A stretch of DNA of 64,000 nucleotides from Neobacillus sp. PS3-40 (lineage in GTDB: Bacteria; Bacillota; Bacilli; Bacillales; Cytobacillaceae), in the NCBI RefSeq assembly GCF_030915485.1, contig NZ_CP133266.1, forward strand, positions 868,001 through 932,000, in the 5' to 3' direction. The position numbers and the translations under genes are program-made. Positions within the stretch are counted from its first letter, which is position 1; every line of letters starts with the position of its first letter. Below the pieces are notes generated by a model, which was not told the DNA's origin, did no database searches, and saw nothing but the letters and a program-made list of their open reading frames with translations. Shown here piece after piece: positions 8,276 to 18,882 of this stretch.

Positions 8276-10057
8276 CTATTTTCGAGGTAAAAAGAAGGAA
8301 AATGTCGTTCCATGACCTAGTTTACTCTGGACAGATATGTGACCGTGATGTCCCTCAATAATATTTTTTGCGATTGCAAGTCCAAGACCAGTCCCTGCTC
8401 TACCTCGTGTCCGTGCTTTATCAGCTTTGTAGAAACGCTCAAATACAAATGGTAAATCATCTTCCGGTATCCCTGATCCAGAATCTATCACTTCCATTGT
8501 AATGCCTTTATCTTCATTCATAATAGCTAAATGAACCGACCCACCTTTAGGTGTATGTCTAAAGGCATTATCAATTAAGTTTGTCAGTACTTGTTCAATC
8601 CGATCAGGGTCTAAGGAAAAGAGCAGAAATTCATCGATTATATCTGAATCTAACAAAATTTCATTATCTTTTGCTAATCCTTGGAATTTATGAATAATCC
8701 TATTGATGAACGAGGAAACATTTACTTCTTCAATCGTAAGATGGATCTGAGTTGCTTCCATTCTAGCTAAGTCAAGTAACTCATTTACGAGCCGACCCAT
8801 TCTAAGAGATTCGTCATAAATGACTTTGGCCATTTCTCGTTTGTCTTCTTGCGTCTCTGCAATGTCATCAACAATTGCCTCACTATAGCCTTGTAACATG
8901 GAAATTGGGGTCCTAAGTTCGTGTGAAACATTGGCAATAAAATCTTGTCTAAGTTTGTCCATCTTTCTCTCTTCTGTCATATCCCTAACGACAGCTACAG
9001 CACCACGAATAAATTGATTGCTATAAAGAGGGCTGACAAGAATAACCCAATGTCTCCCTTGAAGGGAAATCTCCCCTATTTGATCTTTCTCAGTGTCAAC
9101 AGCAAGTTGGAAAAGATCCATTACTTTTGAAGGAATCGCTTCCGTATTTATGCTGTAATCCCCTTTTTCATAATACCAATATTGAAGAAACCGATCTGCC
9201 GGAGGGTTTGTAATAAGGATGGTACCATCACGATTAAAGGTAATGACTCCATCAGCCATACTACTTAAGATACTAGCAAGTTGCTCCTTCTCCTGGCTAA
9301 GTGCATTCATATTAAATTTCAATTGTCTTCCCATCTGATTGAAGGCCGTAGCTAGTTCCCCAATTTCATCATGGGAAAGAATAGGTACCTTAGTATCAAA
9401 TTTTCCTCTTGCCACCTCAAATGCCGCTTCCCTCATTTTTCTTAATGGAGCTGCAATTCTTGTAGACAAAAAGAAAGCAAAGATAGTTGTTAAAATGATT
9501 GCAACCCCCGCAACGAGAAGAATAAACTTAGTCGTCGATTGAGTTGTCCTTTCGATTACCTTTAATGATTGATAGATAAATACGGCTCCCCTTGACCCAT
9601 CAGGCAGATGCAATGGTACACCGATAATCGAATAACTTGAATCATCTCTCTTACTGTCATTTTCAGAAGTAAGAGTTGATACTTTTTCAATGGTTCCATT
9701 GTATTTAAAAACTTTCGATAAATCTTTATCTTTTCGAATATCTGCAATTGTTAACTTCTTTTCACTTCTATTATTAGGAGAGTAATAGACTTCATGATTA
9801 TTTTTAACAATGACCACTTGCGTATCATTATTAATTATTTCCCATGAAATCTCTAAGCCTAAAGAAAGGTCGTTATCATGCGCTTCTAATACATTTGCAA
9901 TCTTTTCTGCTGTATTAGTTAAGTCTTTTTTCGTTTCAATTATATTATTGTTCTGAAAAAACTCAAGGAGCATCACAGTTAATATAAAAAGTACAAATGA
10001 GACGAGCAAAAGTATGGTAAACCAGAGTTTACCTACTACACTTCGTAATAAGATCAT
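8276..10057 (-). CDS. resE: Membrane sensor histidine kinase ResE
   Basis: 593 residues. Transmembrane helices at about 11-33 and 174-196 flank an extracellular sensing region. HAMP is at about 197-250 and a PAS domain at about 256-365 ([30 protein letters not shown]). HisKA carries the phospho-accepting His379 (NVSHELRTP), and the HATPase domain shows the N box ([14 protein letters not shown]) and G boxes ([26 protein letters not shown]). It phosphorylates ResD in response to oxygen limitation or nitric oxide and electron-transport state. Its ATG overlaps the resD stop by four bases. Confidence 0.95.
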   Translation of the reverse strand: MILLRSVVGKLWFTILLLVSFVLFILTVMLLEFFQNNNIIETKKDLTNTAEKIANVLEAHDNDLSLGLEISWEIINNDTQVVIVKNNHEVYYSPNNRSEKKLTIADIRKDKDLSKVFKYNGTIEKVSTLTSENDSKRDDSSYSIIGVPLHLPDGSRGAVFIYQSLKVIERTTQSTTKFILLVAGVAIILTTIFAFFLSTRIAAPLRKMREAAFEVARGKFDTKVPILSHDEIGELATAFNQMGRQLKFNMNALSQEKEQLASILSSMADGVITFNRDGTILITNPPADRFLQYWYYEKGDYSINTEAIPSKVMDLFQLAVDTEKDQIGEISLQGRHWVILVSPLYSNQFIRGAVAVVRDMTEERKMDKLRQDFIANVSHELRTPISMLQGYSEAIVDDIAETQEDKREMAKVIYDESLRMGRLVNELLDLARMEATQIHLTIEEVNVSSFINRIIHKFQGLAKDNEILLDSDIIDEFLLFSLDPDRIEQVLTNLIDNAFRHTPKGGSVHLAIMNEDKGITMEVIDSGSGIPEDDLPFVFERFYKADKARTRGRAGTGLGLAIAKNIIEGHHGHISVQSKLGHGTTFSFFLPRK

Positions 10058-10770
10058 TCATTTACAACCTCGAATTTATAACCAACTCCCCAAACTGTAA
10101 CGATCATCCTCGCCGCTTGTTCGGATACTTTATTCAATTTTTCACGTAGCCGTTTTACATGAGTATCAACTGTACGAAGGTCTCCAAAGAATTCGTAATG
10201 CCACACTTCTTTGAGTAATTGTTCCCGATCAAAAACCTTATCAGGTGATTTTGCTAGAAAATAAAGTAACTCGTATTCTTTTGGTGTTAAACTTACTTCT
10301 TTATCATCTGCTGTCACTCTGTGTGCATCATTGTCGATTGTTAAATGCGGGAAGACAATTACATCTTTCGCTGTGGTATCCGTCTGTAAGTAAGTTGTTT
10401 GTGATGACCTCCTAAGGAGTGCCTTGACTCGCAATACAACTTCTCTTGGACTAAATGGTTTAACAATATAATCATCGGTACCAACTTCAAACCCTTGAAC
10501 CCGATTTACTTCTTCTCCTTTTGCCGTTAGCATGATTACGGGAGTAGCTTTCTTTTCCCGCAATTCACGACATACTTCAATACCATCTTTACCAGGCATC
10601 ATTAGATCCAAAAGAATTACATCATAATCGTTAGCAAAGGCTTTAACTAGCGCTTCGTTTCCATCCTCTGCCTCATCGATGGAATACTCTTCACGCTCTA
10701 AATACATTTTTAATAAACGGCGAATTCTTTCCTCGTCATCCACCACTAAAATTTTTACGTCCTTATCCAT
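10054..10770 (-). CDS. resD: Response regulator ResD
   Basis: 238 residues, OmpR/PhoB type. Receiver domain 1-120 with Asp11/Asp12, phospho-acceptor Asp55 (LLDLMMPG) and conserved TAKGEE and KPF motifs. Winged-helix output domain from about 135 ([30 protein letters not shown] ... [12 protein letters not shown]). It activates respiration and anaerobic genes including the res cytochrome genes. Coupled to resE by a four-base overlap; the 190-base gap to resC may hold a separate promoter. Confidence 0.96.
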   Translation of the reverse strand: MDKDVKILVVDDEERIRRLLKMYLEREEYSIDEAEDGNEALVKAFANDYDVILLDLMMPGKDGIEVCRELREKKATPVIMLTAKGEEVNRVQGFEVGTDDYIVKPFSPREVVLRVKALLRRSSQTTYLQTDTTAKDVIVFPHLTIDNDAHRVTADDKEVSLTPKEYELLYFLAKSPDKVFDREQLLKEVWHYEFFGDLRTVDTHVKRLREKLNKVSEQAARMIVTVWGVGYKFEVVNE

Positions 10771-10961
10771 TAATAAATCCCCCCATGGAGTTATTTTACA
10801 AAATGGTTCTGCTTTTTGCTATGCTTTTCAAGGAATTGGATATGAAAAAAGTATTAAAGATTTCACAAAAAAGATATACTTTTTCCTTTATTAAACATAA
10901 TAACAAAAATAGTATATATTCATATATGTTTTCAAAAAGCCTCCCCCATTAAGTAAGAGCT

Positions 10962-12146
10962 TTATCCAGCATATGAATGAAGACCAGCAATAACTAAATT
11001 AACTGCCACGAGATTAAACATGATAATGACAAATCCAATAACGGCGAGCCAAGCTGACTTTTCGCCGTGCCAGCCTTTAGAAAGGCGAAGATGTAAAAAT
11101 GCCGCATAAAAAAGCCATGTAATTAATGCCCAGACCTCTTTTGGATCCCAGCCCCAGAACCTTGTCCAGGCGATTTGCGCCCAAATCATCGCAAAGATTA
11201 ATGCTCCTAGCGTAAATACTGGAAATCCAATTAACACGGAGCGATAACTTATTTCATCAACAAAATCAAGATTAATATTTTTCACCAAAGGCTTTAATGC
11301 AGCTGCAATTCGTTTTCTTAAGATTATTCTAATTAAAGAATATAATAGTAAGCCACCAATTAACGACCATATAAATGTATTCATTTTCTTTGCATTAATA
11401 ATTGCAGGTGTTTCAATCAATGGTTTGAACTTTCCTTTTGTTAGTAATTCATATTCATGTGGTCCAGTTATGGCAGGCATCGTGAATTCAACTGTAGCCT
11501 TAACTTTATTTTTATCAACCCAATTAAACTTTTCATGGTAGCCCATACCAGTAAAGGTAGATGATACCGCTACAAAACCAAGTGTGGTAATTAAACCAAA
11601 CATTACAACTTCAAGCCAGAAAGTTCGCTTTGTGGCTTTTGATTGATCAATACATTTAACAAGATATATAAGTCCTGCGGCAAAACTTACTGCAAGGATC
11701 GCTTCACCGATGGCAGCTGTTGTAACATGGATGTAGAGCCAATCACTTTGTAATGCCGGTATTAACGGAGTGACATCTCTTGGAAACATACTAGCATAAG
11801 CAATTACTAGAATCGCCACAGGCATAGTGAAAAGTCCGAGAAGAGGAGTTCGATAAATAAAATAAATAACGAGAAAAGCCCCCACAAGTGCCATGCCGAA
11901 AAAGGTTGTAAATTCAAACAAATTACTCACTGGTGCGTGCCCAGCAGCAATCCACCTAGTTATGAAATACCCTATTTGTGAAATAAAACCAAATATGGTT
12001 ATAAACACAGCAATTTTTCCCCATTTATTAGTGCCTTTCTTATCTGATGGCTCCTTTTTGGTTTTAATTGCCCCACCAAAAAACAAGGTAGCAATTAAAT
12101 AGAGAATAAAAGATATATATAGTAAATTACTGCTAATTGTTACCAA
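10962..12146 (-). CDS. resC: Cytochrome c biogenesis protein ResC (CcsA/CcsB type)
   Basis: 394 residues, polytopic, from a TTG start at 12146 with GGAGG nine bases upstream. The haem-handling tryptophan-rich motif [14 protein letters not shown] lies near residue 330, with conserved histidines in the preceding and following segments. With ResB it forms the system II haem transporter/ligase that attaches haem to apocytochrome c outside the membrane. It follows resB by 17 bases and belongs to the resA-resB-resC operon. Confidence 0.93.
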   Translation of the reverse strand: MVTISSNLLYISFILYLIATLFFGGAIKTKKEPSDKKGTNKWGKIAVFITIFGFISQIGYFITRWIAAGHAPVSNLFEFTTFFGMALVGAFLVIYFIYRTPLLGLFTMPVAILVIAYASMFPRDVTPLIPALQSDWLYIHVTTAAIGEAILAVSFAAGLIYLVKCIDQSKATKRTFWLEVVMFGLITTLGFVAVSSTFTGMGYHEKFNWVDKNKVKATVEFTMPAITGPHEYELLTKGKFKPLIETPAIINAKKMNTFIWSLIGGLLLYSLIRIILRKRIAAALKPLVKNINLDFVDEISYRSVLIGFPVFTLGALIFAMIWAQIAWTRFWGWDPKEVWALITWLFYAAFLHLRLSKGWHGEKSAWLAVIGFVIIMFNLVAVNLVIAGLHSYAG

Positions 12147-12163
12147 ATTAGAATACCTCCTTT

Positions 12164-13783
12164 TTAAGCTCTTTCCGCTTGGAGCTGATCTTCAGGCATT
12201 GAAAGTTCTGTGCCATCTAGGATTGTTTCCATTTCCCGTTTTAGACCATACCAATTTTTATTCGTATGTGCGCTTATCCACACTTGTCCATTTTTCCGCT
12301 GAATCCAAATCCTTCTATGATTCCAATACGCTCCTTGGATAACACCAAACATAAAGAGGAAACCACCAAAAATAATGACCCAAATAGTTAAATCCTTCCT
12401 AACAGTTAGACCAGAAACATTCTTTGTTTGAATAGCTTTAAATTTCATTTTATATTCATTATTTCCAAAGGGCTCTATATTTTGCCGAATTGCAACAAAG
12501 CTAGTTTCCCCTTTCGGTTTATCTGGTGCATACATTCGAAAAACGAATGCAGGGTTATTTGGTATTCTTGATTTTGTTGTAGGTTCTCCACTCTTTGAAA
12601 ATTCAAAGTCAGGAAAATAACTCAAAACATCTACTGAGTAACCATTTCCTAACACATATTTAGATTTTGGATCATAAAGATCAATCGTAATATTTCCAAA
12701 TGATTTATCTGTCTTTTTATTAGCTAAAGTAAATGTCATGGAATTTAACTCATCTAACTTGTAATCTACTTGGTACAATGAATAACCATTAAAGGTTAGC
12801 GGTTGATTTACCCGAATATTATAATCCTTTATTTTTTTTAATTTAGGCTTTTCTCCGATAATGGTATGTCCGACCTTTTGATATAGAGTCACATTTGATT
12901 GATAATTTTTTGCTACATTTCCAACCTTACTTAGTGTAGCACCATAGGCCTTATCTTTATTTTTATCATAGAGTTGTAGAATAAATTTTCTATTAGTGAC
13001 GTAAAATTCTTCGTTTGTGCCAGGTACTACTTTTGTTTCTCCTTCACGAAGCCATAAAACCTTATCAACATACATTCCTGGAACAAAGCGAAGCATAGCA
13101 CCAATCAGGAAGATAATTAGCCCAACATGGTTTATATATGGACCCCAACGTGAAAATCGACCTTTTTCGGCCAATAGATCACCATTTTCCTCTCTTACTT
13201 GATAATGCTTTGTCAGTAAGTGCTCTTTTGCTTTAGAAAAAGAAGCATCCACATTATCACTACTTGTTATTCCAAAAATTCGCTGGCGCTTTAAAAAGCC
13301 TTCATGCCTCGTTACTCTTTGTGCTTTTAACGCTTTGTAAAGTGGCACTACGCGATCAAGGCTACAAATAACAAGAGAAACACCGATCATCGCAATGAGA
13401 ATTAAATACCACCAAGAGCTGTATAAATTATTGAAGCCCAATTGGTAATATATTTTACCAAACCAACCATATTGGGACTGGTAAAATTCTTCAGCTGGCA
13501 TGGTACCTGGAATATACATTTCCTGAGGGAGAATAGTACCCAGAGCAGAAGCAATCAATGTAATAAGAATTAGTATAACTCCTACTTTTACAGAGGAGAA
13601 AAAGTTCCATACTTTATCAATAAACATTTTATTATAAGTTTGTGAACGGCGAGCACTGCCTTCATAACGCATATCGAGGACTTGTTTTTCTTTCTCTCCC
13701 TCAACATGTAACATTCCACATGCTTCGCAAAACACGGTTCCATGTGGGTTTACATGTCCGCATTCACATTTGACATCTTTCAT
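12164..13783 (-). CDS. resB: Cytochrome c biogenesis protein ResB (Ccs1)
   Basis: 539 residues. It starts with a small zinc-ribbon-like stretch ([18 protein letters not shown], residues 5-22). Transmembrane helices lie near 65-90, 120-145, 215-235 and 455-475, with a large extracellular loop between the last two, the layout of Ccs1. It partners with ResC in haem delivery and ligation. ATG 13783 follows GGGAG and lies 20 bases after resA. Confidence 0.93.
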   Translation of the reverse strand: MKDVKCECGHVNPHGTVFCEACGMLHVEGEKEKQVLDMRYEGSARRSQTYNKMFIDKVWNFFSSVKVGVILILITLIASALGTILPQEMYIPGTMPAEEFYQSQYGWFGKIYYQLGFNNLYSSWWYLILIAMIGVSLVICSLDRVVPLYKALKAQRVTRHEGFLKRQRIFGITSSDNVDASFSKAKEHLLTKHYQVREENGDLLAEKGRFSRWGPYINHVGLIIFLIGAMLRFVPGMYVDKVLWLREGETKVVPGTNEEFYVTNRKFILQLYDKNKDKAYGATLSKVGNVAKNYQSNVTLYQKVGHTIIGEKPKLKKIKDYNIRVNQPLTFNGYSLYQVDYKLDELNSMTFTLANKKTDKSFGNITIDLYDPKSKYVLGNGYSVDVLSYFPDFEFSKSGEPTTKSRIPNNPAFVFRMYAPDKPKGETSFVAIRQNIEPFGNNEYKMKFKAIQTKNVSGLTVRKDLTIWVIIFGGFLFMFGVIQGAYWNHRRIWIQRKNGQVWISAHTNKNWYGLKREMETILDGTELSMPEDQLQAERA

Positions 13784-13803
13784 TCAAAAAACTCCCTGCA
13801 CTA

Positions 13804-14328
13804 TTAAGGTTTAATTTGATTCATTAATTCCTTGACCGTTTCTTCAGAAAGCTGGCCCGTGTAATATTTTACCACTTTCCCATTTTTATCAATCAAAAAG
13901 GATACCGGGAGCGGGTCAATACCGTAGGCAGCCTGAACCTGCCCATCCTTATCAATTACAATTGGGAAATCAAGCTTATGGAGTTCTGCAAATTTCTCGA
14001 CAGCCAAATTAGATTCACTAACATTTACCGCTAAAACCTGTACTCCCTTATCTTTAAACTGATGGTATTGATTATTTATATAAGGCATTTCTGTTTCACA
14101 TGGCTTACACCATGTTCCCCAGAAGTTAAGAAATACTCCCTGTCCTTTATAGTCAGAAAGGTGATGTTTAGTCCCATGCATATCGGTTAAGACAAAATCA
14201 GGTGCCTTTTGTCCTACAGCAACCTTTAATTGATCATCCTTAGTAAAATTCGCATAAAGTGTATAGGCAACGGCAGCACCTAATATAAGTAAAACCAAAG
14301 TTCTTATGACTAAACGCCGTTTTTTCAT
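13804..14328 (-). CDS. resA: Thiol-disulfide oxidoreductase ResA
   Basis: 174 residues: one N-terminal membrane anchor (9-26) and a TlpA-like thioredoxin fold. Active-site Cys74-Lys-Pro-Cys77 occurs in NFWGTWCKPCETEMP, at the same residue numbers as the B. subtilis ResA cysteines. It reduces the CXXCH cysteines of apocytochrome c on the outer face of the membrane before haem attachment. First gene of the resABC operon. Confidence 0.95.
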   Translation of the reverse strand: MKKRRLVIRTLVLLILGAAVAYTLYANFTKDDQLKVAVGQKAPDFVLTDMHGTKHHLSDYKGQGVFLNFWGTWCKPCETEMPYINNQYHQFKDKGVQVLAVNVSESNLAVEKFAELHKLDFPIVIDKDGQVQAAYGIDPLPVSFLIDKNGKVVKYYTGQLSEETVKELMNQIKP

Positions 14329-14367
14329 TTGTTACCCTCCAAAAAGTAATAATCATATGTCGCTTAA

Positions 14368-14376
14368 ATTATATCA
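14368..14376 (-). promoter_or_regulatory. Extended -10 promoter of resABC
   Basis: TGATATAAT on the minus strand, an extended -10 (TGnTATAAT), about 40 bases before the resA start. There is no good -35 box, as expected for an activator-dependent promoter; in B. subtilis this promoter needs ResD. Confidence 0.5.
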
Positions 14377-14425
14377 TTTCCCAACACTAACACAGTGATA
14401 ATAAAAGAAAATAAATGTGAAACTT

Positions 14426-15163
14426 CTATGAATTTTTTTGAACAGATTCCATTGCCAATGCCCTGAGTTGTTTAACTTCATGTGGAGTGAGTTCTCTTGC
14501 TTCACCAGCATTCAATCCATTTAATGTCAAAGTTCCATATCGTTCTCTTTTTAGTTTTAATACTTGATGGCCAATTGCTTCAAACATTCTTCTGACTTGC
14601 CGGTTTCGGCCCTCATGAATAACCAATTCTATGATTGAAGTCTGTTTTTTCTTATCCAAGGAAATCATTTTTACTCTTGCAGGCGAAGTTTTTCCATCCT
14701 CTAAACGAATTCCTTTTTCAAGTTTTCTTAAACTTTCTCTCAGGGGTATCCCTTGTGTTTTAGCAACGTAAACTTTTTCAATTTCACTTCTTGGGTGCAT
14801 TAGCAAGTTAGCAAATTCACCATCGTTTGTCATCAGGAGCACACCAGATGTATCATAATCTAAGCGACCTACAGGATAAATCCTCTCCATAATGTGGGGG
14901 AAAAAGTCAGTAACTACCTTCCTCCCTTTATCATCACTCACACTAGAAATGACACCACGAGGCTTATATAATAGAAAATAAACTGGTGATTCTCTTTCAA
15001 TTTGGATTTCGTTTACTTCCACTTTGTCTGAATTTGAAACCTTGACACCGAGCTCTGTAATAATTTTTCCGTTAACCTTCACTTTACCTTCTTTAATTAA
15101 TTCTTCCGATTTCCGTCTAGATGCAATGCCTGCCTGGGCAATAACCTTTTGTAATCTCTCCAT
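14426..15163 (-). CDS. rluB: 23S rRNA pseudouridine synthase RluB
   Basis: 245 residues. S4 RNA-binding domain at residues 1-60 (RLQKVIAQAGIASRRKSEELIKEGKVKVNG), catalytic RsuA/RluB domain after it with the active-site aspartate in GRLDYDTSGVLLMTNDG (near residue 100). ATG 15163 follows GAGGTGG. Predicted to modify helix 89 uridine of 23S rRNA. Gene order next to resA and spmB is as in B. subtilis. Confidence 0.94.
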   Translation of the reverse strand: MERLQKVIAQAGIASRRKSEELIKEGKVKVNGKIITELGVKVSNSDKVEVNEIQIERESPVYFLLYKPRGVISSVSDDKGRKVVTDFFPHIMERIYPVGRLDYDTSGVLLMTNDGEFANLLMHPRSEIEKVYVAKTQGIPLRESLRKLEKGIRLEDGKTSPARVKMISLDKKKQTSIIELVIHEGRNRQVRRMFEAIGHQVLKLKRERYGTLTLNGLNAGEARELTPHEVKQLRALAMESVQKNS

Positions 15164-15256
15164 TTATGTACCACCTCATCATATATGTATCCAAGATTGT
15201 AACCTTAGTTTTCTATCCTTATGAATTATGACACAATATTGACCGATTTCAAAGTC

Positions 15257-15314
15257 AAGGATATTGTTTATGATGAAAAATATCCAAAGCTAAGCGACAC
15301 AGAACAATATCCTT
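15257..15314. repeat. 12-bp perfect inverted repeat in the rluB upstream region
   Basis: AAGGATATTGTT at 15257-15268 and its exact complement at 15303-15314, with a further partial copy (AAATATCC) between. It lies 95-150 bases upstream of rluB, so it is a leader hairpin or operator pair of unknown function. Confidence 0.45.
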
Positions 15315-15340
15315 ATTAATATCTGTCCATCCTAGGCAAA

Positions 15341-15387
15341 AAAGCAGATTCTCTAAGAATAAAAACTTTCTTAGAGAATCTGCTTTA
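15341..15387. terminator. Strong bidirectional terminator after spmB
   Basis: 19-base perfect arms (AAAGCAGATTCTCTAAGAA and complement) around a short loop, with T and A runs at the outer ends, 12 bases past the spmB stop. Confidence 0.85.
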
Positions 15388-15398
15388 AACATCCCATT

Positions 15399-15935
15399 CT
15401 ACTTTGTCCCAAAAACAAACGTAACAACCACGATTGCTGCGGCAATTCCAACTAAGTCTGCTAAAAGCCCCACTTTTAGGGCATCCCCCATTTTCTTGAT
15501 TCCAACAGCACCAAAATAAACCGTCAACACATAAAATGTTGTATCAGTGCTTCCTTGAAGGACTGAAGCAAGCCTACCTATAAAAGTATCTGGTCCATGA
15601 ACCGCAATAAGATCACTTGTCATCCCAAGTGCTGCAGTACCGGAAATAGGTCGAATGATCGCAAGTGGGACAATCTCTGGGGGAACACCTAAGTATTCCA
15701 TTGCTGGGCGGAGCCAATCCATAAATGCTTCTAATGCCCCTGATGCCCTAAATACTGAAATAGCTACTAGCATCCCTACTAAAAACGGAATTATAGAAAA
15801 GGCAATTTTAATTCCTTCTTTTCCGCCTTCAACAAAGCTTTCATAGGTCGGAATTTGTTTATATGTGCCATATATTAGGATAAATCCAATCAAAACAGGT
15901 ATAAAACCAAGGGAAATCATCGATAACATTTCCAT
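15399..15935 (-). CDS. spmB: Spore maturation protein SpmB
   Basis: 178 residues with several membrane segments and the nucleoside-recognition (Gate) domain pattern (VEGGKEGIKIAFSIIPFLVGMLVAISVFRASG, RPISGTAALGM). Acts with SpmA in spore core dehydration and affects wet-heat resistance. ATG 15935 is seven bases after spmA. Last gene of dacB-spmA-spmB. Confidence 0.94.
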   Translation of the reverse strand: MEMLSMISLGFIPVLIGFILIYGTYKQIPTYESFVEGGKEGIKIAFSIIPFLVGMLVAISVFRASGALEAFMDWLRPAMEYLGVPPEIVPLAIIRPISGTAALGMTSDLIAVHGPDTFIGRLASVLQGSTDTTFYVLTVYFGAVGIKKMGDALKVGLLADLVGIAAAIVVVTFVFGTK

Positions 15936-15941
15936 GCTAAT

Positions 15942-16529
15942 TCATCCTTTACGGCTTCGTCGATAATAAAAGTATCTGTCAATGATAATGGCACCAAGCG
16001 CAGAGATAATAGTGGCAATTAACGTTGGAACCACAATTTCTGTTGGCGAAGCTGAGTGATAGGTCATTCTGATTGCGATTACCGTTGTCGGGATCAACGT
16101 AATACTAGCTGTATTAATGGCTAAAAAGGTAATCATGGACCTACTAGCCTCGTTCTTTCCTCCATTTAATTTCTGAAGTTGTTCCATTGCTTTTATACCA
16201 AGGGGTGTTGCAGCATTTCCTAACCCGAACATATTCGCAATCATATTAGATAATATATAGCCCATTGCAGGGTGATCGGGAGGAACCTCGGGAAATAAAC
16301 GTTTAACAATTGGTCGAAATAATCGAGAAAGTCCATCAAGGAGTCCAGATTCTTGGGCAATCCGCATCATTCCAAGCCAGAAAACAAGAATACTTATTAG
16401 TCCGATACAGAGGGTTACAGCTTCTTTTGCCCCCGTAAAAATAGCATTATTTATTTCTCCCATTGTTCCATTAATCATTCCAAAAACAATTCCAATTAAC
16501 GTCATAAACACCCAAATATAGTTAACCAT
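15942..16529 (-). CDS. spmA: Spore maturation protein SpmA
   Basis: 195 residues, integral membrane protein of the nucleoside-recognition domain family (GAKEAVTLCIGLISILVFWLGMMRIAQESGLLDGL, NMIANMFGLGNAATPLGIKAME). Mother-cell protein needed, with SpmB, for full dehydration of the spore core. Its start overlaps the dacB stop by eight bases, so it is coupled to dacB. Confidence 0.94.
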   Translation of the reverse strand: MVNYIWVFMTLIGIVFGMINGTMGEINNAIFTGAKEAVTLCIGLISILVFWLGMMRIAQESGLLDGLSRLFRPIVKRLFPEVPPDHPAMGYILSNMIANMFGLGNAATPLGIKAMEQLQKLNGGKNEASRSMITFLAINTASITLIPTTVIAIRMTYHSASPTEIVVPTLIATIISALGAIIIDRYFYYRRSRKG

Positions 16530-17664
16530 GAACGTTTACACCTATTATTGAAAGAAAGATTTGTTTTATAGAATGAAAGATTCCCTTTTTCTTTTCTGGC
16601 ATATTTCTGTAATAGATTGGAACTTCTTTAATCACTTTTCCATCTAGATAAACAACCGCTTTTCCAACAACTACTCCTGACTTTTCAAATTGATCATTGC
16701 TTTTTCCAGGCTTATTTAGTTTATATTTTATACTAAATTGATCTATTTCCTCAGAAGTAACAGGATAAACAAACGACCTTTTTAAGAACAAATGATCTTT
16801 ATAATATTTGTTCTCTACATTTATTTTCCCCTTGGAAAGTACTTCTGCCATATCAAATTCCTTAAATCCATTTTCGAACAACGAGATATGATCGTTCCAA
16901 TCGTTTGAATCATTTATCGTTACCGCAATTAATTCCATGTCGCCCTTTGTTGCAGTTGTAACAAGAGTCCTTTTTGCTAGTTTGGTGTACCCTGTCTTTC
17001 CACCTGTACAATATTGATATTTAGTTAATAATCTATTTTTATTTTTCCAGACTCTGTCCCAATCTTCAGTTGGATTCGGTGCCTTATATACCTTCGTTCC
17101 CACAATTTTTTGATATTGTTTATTCTTCATTGCATATCTTGTTAATAGTGCCATGTCATAGGCAGTGGAATAATGGTTATTATGGTCATCAAGCCCATGG
17201 GGGTTGGCGAAGTGAGTATTAAGCATACCAATCTCTCGTGCTTTTTGGTTCATTAAATACACAAAGCCATCAACACTTCCACCTACGTTTTCAGATATGG
17301 CAACTGCTGTATCATTTCCTGAGCGCAGCATTAATCCGTAGACTAAATCCTTAAGTGTAATTATCTCACCTGGCTTTAAATAAACAGAGGACCCATCCGT
17401 ATATGTCGCCTTTTCACTTACTTTCACTTTTTTGTTCATTTTCCCTGATTCAATTGCCAGTATTGCAGTCATGATCTTTGTAATACTTGCGATTCTCCTT
17501 TTCGTAAAGGCATCCTTCTCAAATAGAATTCTGCCCGATTTCTGCTCCATTAAAATTGCACTTTTAGCACCTACGGAAACAGAAGCATCCACCTTTTGAG
17601 GAATGTTGATAATGAAAAGTGAGACCATGAGGGCAAAAATGACTAGCTTTGAAATCCGTCTCAT
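16522..17664 (-). CDS. dacB: D-alanyl-D-alanine carboxypeptidase DacB (spore cortex)
   Basis: 380 residues from ATG 17664; the in-frame ATG at 17685 would place the AAGGAG ribosome site inside the coding region. Signal peptide residues 1-27. S11 peptidase motifs: Ser60-x-x-Lys63 (SITK), SGN (LRSGNDTAV) and KTG (GGKTGYT). Trims cortex peptide side chains to limit cross-linking during spore formation. A sigma-E-like promoter lies at 17699-17727 and spmA/spmB follow. Confidence 0.93.
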   Translation of the reverse strand: MRRISKLVIFALMVSLFIINIPQKVDASVSVGAKSAILMEQKSGRILFEKDAFTKRRIASITKIMTAILAIESGKMNKKVKVSEKATYTDGSSVYLKPGEIITLKDLVYGLMLRSGNDTAVAISENVGGSVDGFVYLMNQKAREIGMLNTHFANPHGLDDHNNHYSTAYDMALLTRYAMKNKQYQKIVGTKVYKAPNPTEDWDRVWKNKNRLLTKYQYCTGGKTGYTKLAKRTLVTTATKGDMELIAVTINDSNDWNDHISLFENGFKEFDMAEVLSKGKINVENKYYKDHLFLKRSFVYPVTSEEIDQFSIKYKLNKPGKSNDQFEKSGVVVGKAVVYLDGKVIKEVPIYYRNMPEKKKGIFHSIKQIFLSIIGVNVHG

Positions 17665-17698
17665 TAGATGCCTCGTCTCCTTCATATTAGTTTGTACA

Positions 17699-17727
17699 AG
17701 TTTATGCGGGACAAGGTTTCTTATGAC
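17699..17727 (-). promoter_or_regulatory. Sigma-E-like promoter of dacB-spmA-spmB
   Basis: GTCATAAG (17720-17727), 13-base spacer, CATAAACT (17699-17706). Compared with GTCATATT and CATACAAT there are two mismatches in each half. The operon is sigma-E dependent in B. subtilis. Confidence 0.5.
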
Positions 17728-17749
17728 TAAAATTAGAAAAATGGCACTA

Positions 17750-18640
17750 CTAAAATGAATTCCACTTCAATTCTACTGCCTTCTCAAAACGCATTTCAAC
17801 ATTACTCCAGTTTACGATTTTCCACCAATTCTCCACGTATGCTGCACGATTATTTTTATATTGAAGATAGTATGCGTGCTCCCAAACATCGAGTACAAGG
17901 ATAGGAATTGTGTCCCACAGGGCTTGACCGCTATGCTTTTCAGATTGCACTATTTCCAGATGTCTTGATCTTGGTGACCAAACGAGCAAAACCCATCCGC
18001 TTCCTTCTACTTGGATTGCAGCTTCTGAAAAGTGTTTTTTAAAGGCTTCATAACTTCCAAAATAGCTTTTTATTTCTTTTTCTAGGCGCCGCTTTGGCCT
18101 TTCTTCACCCCGAGGGCCCATATTCTCCCAAAAAATTGTATGAAGATAATGACCTGACCCATGAAACGCTAACTCGCGCGACCAATGCTTCACAAGGGAA
18201 AAATCACTTTTCTCGCGGGCCTCTACCATCCTTAGCTCAGCTTTGTTTAATCCCTCCACATAGGAATAATGATGCTTATCATGATGGACCTTCATGATTT
18301 CCTCTGAGATGTATGGTTCTAGAGCATTATAAGGGTAAGGTAAATCAGGAAGAGTATGGGAACCTGGAGGTACAACAGATTCAGCAATCCATATAACTCC
18401 TAATTCCTGCTTTCTGTTAAAATACTCCTCCATTTCTTCATGAATGGTCTCCGCTTCTGATTGTAAATTTAATAGCTCTGTATCGGATAATGGAGTTGAA
18501 ATGCTTTCCATCAAATCTGTAAAGTTATCAAGTTTCTCCCATAATGCAAAGTTTTTATCGACTTTATCTGAGCCAAGAAATTTTTTCATATCCTCATTCC
18601 ATTCAAATAATTCTTTCACATATTTTCCAAATCGATCCAT
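17750..18640 (-). CDS. sodF: Fe/Mn superoxide dismutase with N-terminal extension (SodF-like)
   Basis: 296 residues from ATG 18640 (GAGGGG just upstream; in-frame ATGs at 18643 and 18652 are alternatives). About 95 N-terminal residues (acidic, helical, EEMEEYFNRKQ) precede a standard Fe/Mn SOD beginning TLPDLPYPYNALEPYIS. The four metal ligands are present: the first His of HHDKHHYSYV, His in GSGHYLHTIFWENMGP, and Asp and His in LDVWEHAYYLQY. Converts superoxide to peroxide. The extension is typical of the SodF/YojM-like group in Bacilli and its role is not known to me. Between dacB and ypuI. Confidence 0.88.
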   Translation of the reverse strand: MDRFGKYVKELFEWNEDMKKFLGSDKVDKNFALWEKLDNFTDLMESISTPLSDTELLNLQSEAETIHEEMEEYFNRKQELGVIWIAESVVPPGSHTLPDLPYPYNALEPYISEEIMKVHHDKHHYSYVEGLNKAELRMVEAREKSDFSLVKHWSRELAFHGSGHYLHTIFWENMGPRGEERPKRRLEKEIKSYFGSYEAFKKHFSEAAIQVEGSGWVLLVWSPRSRHLEIVQSEKHSGQALWDTIPILVLDVWEHAYYLQYKNNRAAYVENWWKIVNWSNVEMRFEKAVELKWNSF

Positions 18641-18720
18641 CATACCCCTCATTTCTTATTATTTAAAATTAAGGTTTAATTTATGGTATGGTTTCCTTTT
18701 TATAATATTCTTCCTAAAAA

Positions 18721-18823
18721 ATAAAGAAAACTCGCTGATTGGCGAGTCCCTAAGGGCGATGACAGAAGCGTAGTAGCTCTTATGCGCTAGCAGAATTTAT
18801 GGATATAAATTCTGCTTAGCCGA
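18721..18823 (+). repeat. Dispersed three-hairpin repeat, copy D (complete)
   Basis: ATAAAGAAAACTCGCTGATT, GGCGAGTCCCTAAGGGC..., GTAGTAGCTCTTATGCGC and GCTAGCAGAATTTATGG... hairpin. The C-to-T changes keep the stems paired through G-U (CTCGCT/GGCGAG and AAGGGC/GCTCTT). Confidence 0.85.
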
Positions 18824-18873
18824 AAAAGGGCTATCCCATTCAGATTTTCAATTCTGAATGGGATAGCCCTTTA
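18823..18873. terminator. Very strong bidirectional terminator after ypuI
   Basis: 20-base perfect arms (AAAGGGCTATCCCATTCAGA and complement) with an eight-base loop, ten bases past the ypuI stop and directly abutting repeat copy D. Confidence 0.85.
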
Positions 18874-18882
18874 ATGATTTTA

